Assembly: GCA_002633005.1 (NCBI GenBank) | Contig: NMRA01000439.1 | Coordinates: 1 to 64,000, forward strand | DNA length: 64,000 nucleotides | Source of the DNA: Phoronis australis | Taxonomy: Eukaryota; Phoronida; Phoronidae | Direction of reading: 5' to 3' | Shown: positions 63,165-64,000 of the stretch, piece by piece | How the letters are laid out: every line of letters starts with the position of its first letter | Numbering within the stretch: position 1 is the stretch's first letter | Notes under the pieces: generated by a model | What the model saw: only the letters and a program-made list of their open reading frames with translations | Told to the model about the DNA's origin: nothing | Database searches by the model: none | Made by a program: the position numbers and the translations under genes

Positions 63165-64000
63165 GAAACAGGAAGGCGCCTATGAGCACATCAAGATTCA
63201 CTGGGAGTCATTACTCAGAGGCAACCGGAACGGAAAAAACACAAAACCGTGCAGCTAAACGGTGTAACATTTGAAATACTTTACAGAGACCACAGAGCAC
63301 GTATAAGTAAACCAATGAACATCATTTGGGACCAAAAAGCATAGTGGATTCTAATCGCTGCCCCCCAACTTATTTTGACACCTGTGCCCGCTCGCATCAA
63401 TTTCAGTCAAGGTGTCGAGTTTTTTCTTGAAAAGCTGCACAAAGCCACATCAGCAACTTTGAAACACCACCTTTGTCCGAAACTGGTCAGACCATACTTC
63501 GCGTGTCATTTGACGTATCCAAGTGTTCAGTGAACTAAATCGTTTTTTCTTGTATTGCTCAAGCCTTTCAAGGACTATCAGGACAGTCCGGTAACAATAT
63601 CCATTAAAGAAAGATTTTAACGTAACAGACTGTTTTTTTTTAATCTTATTATGTTAAGGACTCAAAATTTATCAGGTAGTACAAATAAAATACTAAGGTC
63701 TTGCTAACATCAATCACCTGTATTCAGGTAATAACATGGAGTTCTTATACCATCACCGTGTTGTTAGGTATTCCTGCTAGGGGGGCAGTTTTGAGTTTTT
63801 CCGAGAGTTCTAGTTGGTCGGTGATGATGGTGAGCGGATGTGTGTGATGAATTGTTATCTGAACACTGAGGCTGGACTTTCTAATGTTTTGTTTATGTAC
63901 TTTCAAAGTACCGAGCGGTTATTTTTGTTAATGTGGTGGGCATTTGCAACGGTGTGGACAGTAGCGTCTGGTGCATAGAACTTGTTTGCTTTATTTTGGT
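63165..64000. other. No exon recognised
   Basis: Expected to be the next DMXL-like intron. I see no WD40-like frame with splice sites up to the window end. Confidence 0.5.

Noticed and set aside
63019-63258. 79-codon plus-strand frame
   Set aside because: Antisense shadow of the DMXL-like exon 63162-63085.
1-64000. CRISPR arrays, bacterial operons or phage regions
   Set aside because: The window is intron-bearing eukaryotic DNA; the palindromes and tandem repeats lack regular repeat-spacer structure.

Overview
The window reads as intron-rich, repeat-dense animal nuclear DNA. Exons are short and bounded by GT/AG sites with matching phases, the gene density is low, and microsatellites, small inverted-repeat elements (MITEs and foldbacks) and a truncated LINE are common. 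The recognisable families are an EMI/EGF-like/FN3-like secreted or cell-surface protein, a TSP1-like membrane protein and the C-terminus of a DmX-like protein (rabconnectin-3 alpha). Together with heavy polymorphism between near-identical copies they fit a marine invertebrate, possibly a hemichordate or cephalochordate. The species is inference, not something the sequence states.

Region 1 (1-23.3 kb, minus strand). One long gene starts at 23161 with a signal peptide and runs leftward through an EMI domain (two exons), three cysteine-rich EGF-like exons and a series of FN3-like exons, leaving the window at its 3' end. Thirteen of fourteen exons chain in perfect phase; the junction between 1963 and 930 does not and implies an unseen small exon. 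Its introns carry degenerate 'TTCATGAAAATCC' repeats, (GGAC)n and (CA)n tracts, hairpins and MITEs.

Region 2 (23.3-35.5 kb). A nested pair of long-TIR elements, a 5'-truncated LINE with a target-site duplication, a 220-bp tandem duplication that seems to duplicate two small exons of a minus-strand gene, several orphan exon-like segments, and an LTR-like direct repeat pair.

Region 3 (35.5-48.9 kb, plus strand). A gene for a single-pass membrane protein: a possible signal-peptide exon, two TSP1-like exons and a terminal exon with a transmembrane segment, a short acidic tail and a downstream AATAAA. A hAT transposase remnant, a tRNA-like SINE head, a large TATC microsatellite and three tandem ~1.1 kb repeats lie in or near its introns.

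Region 4 (48.9-64 kb). Mostly gene-free DNA with MITEs, then the last four exons of a DMXL1/2-like WD40 protein on the minus strand. The last two exons and the 3' flank are present twice, joined at a single N (59997), so this is either a recent tandem duplication or two haplotypes assembled side by side.

The genes are structurally independent. Two of them encode extracellular modular proteins built from phase-1 symmetric exons, the usual signature of exon shuffling; the third belongs to the rabconnectin-3 complex, which regulates the vacuolar proton pump.
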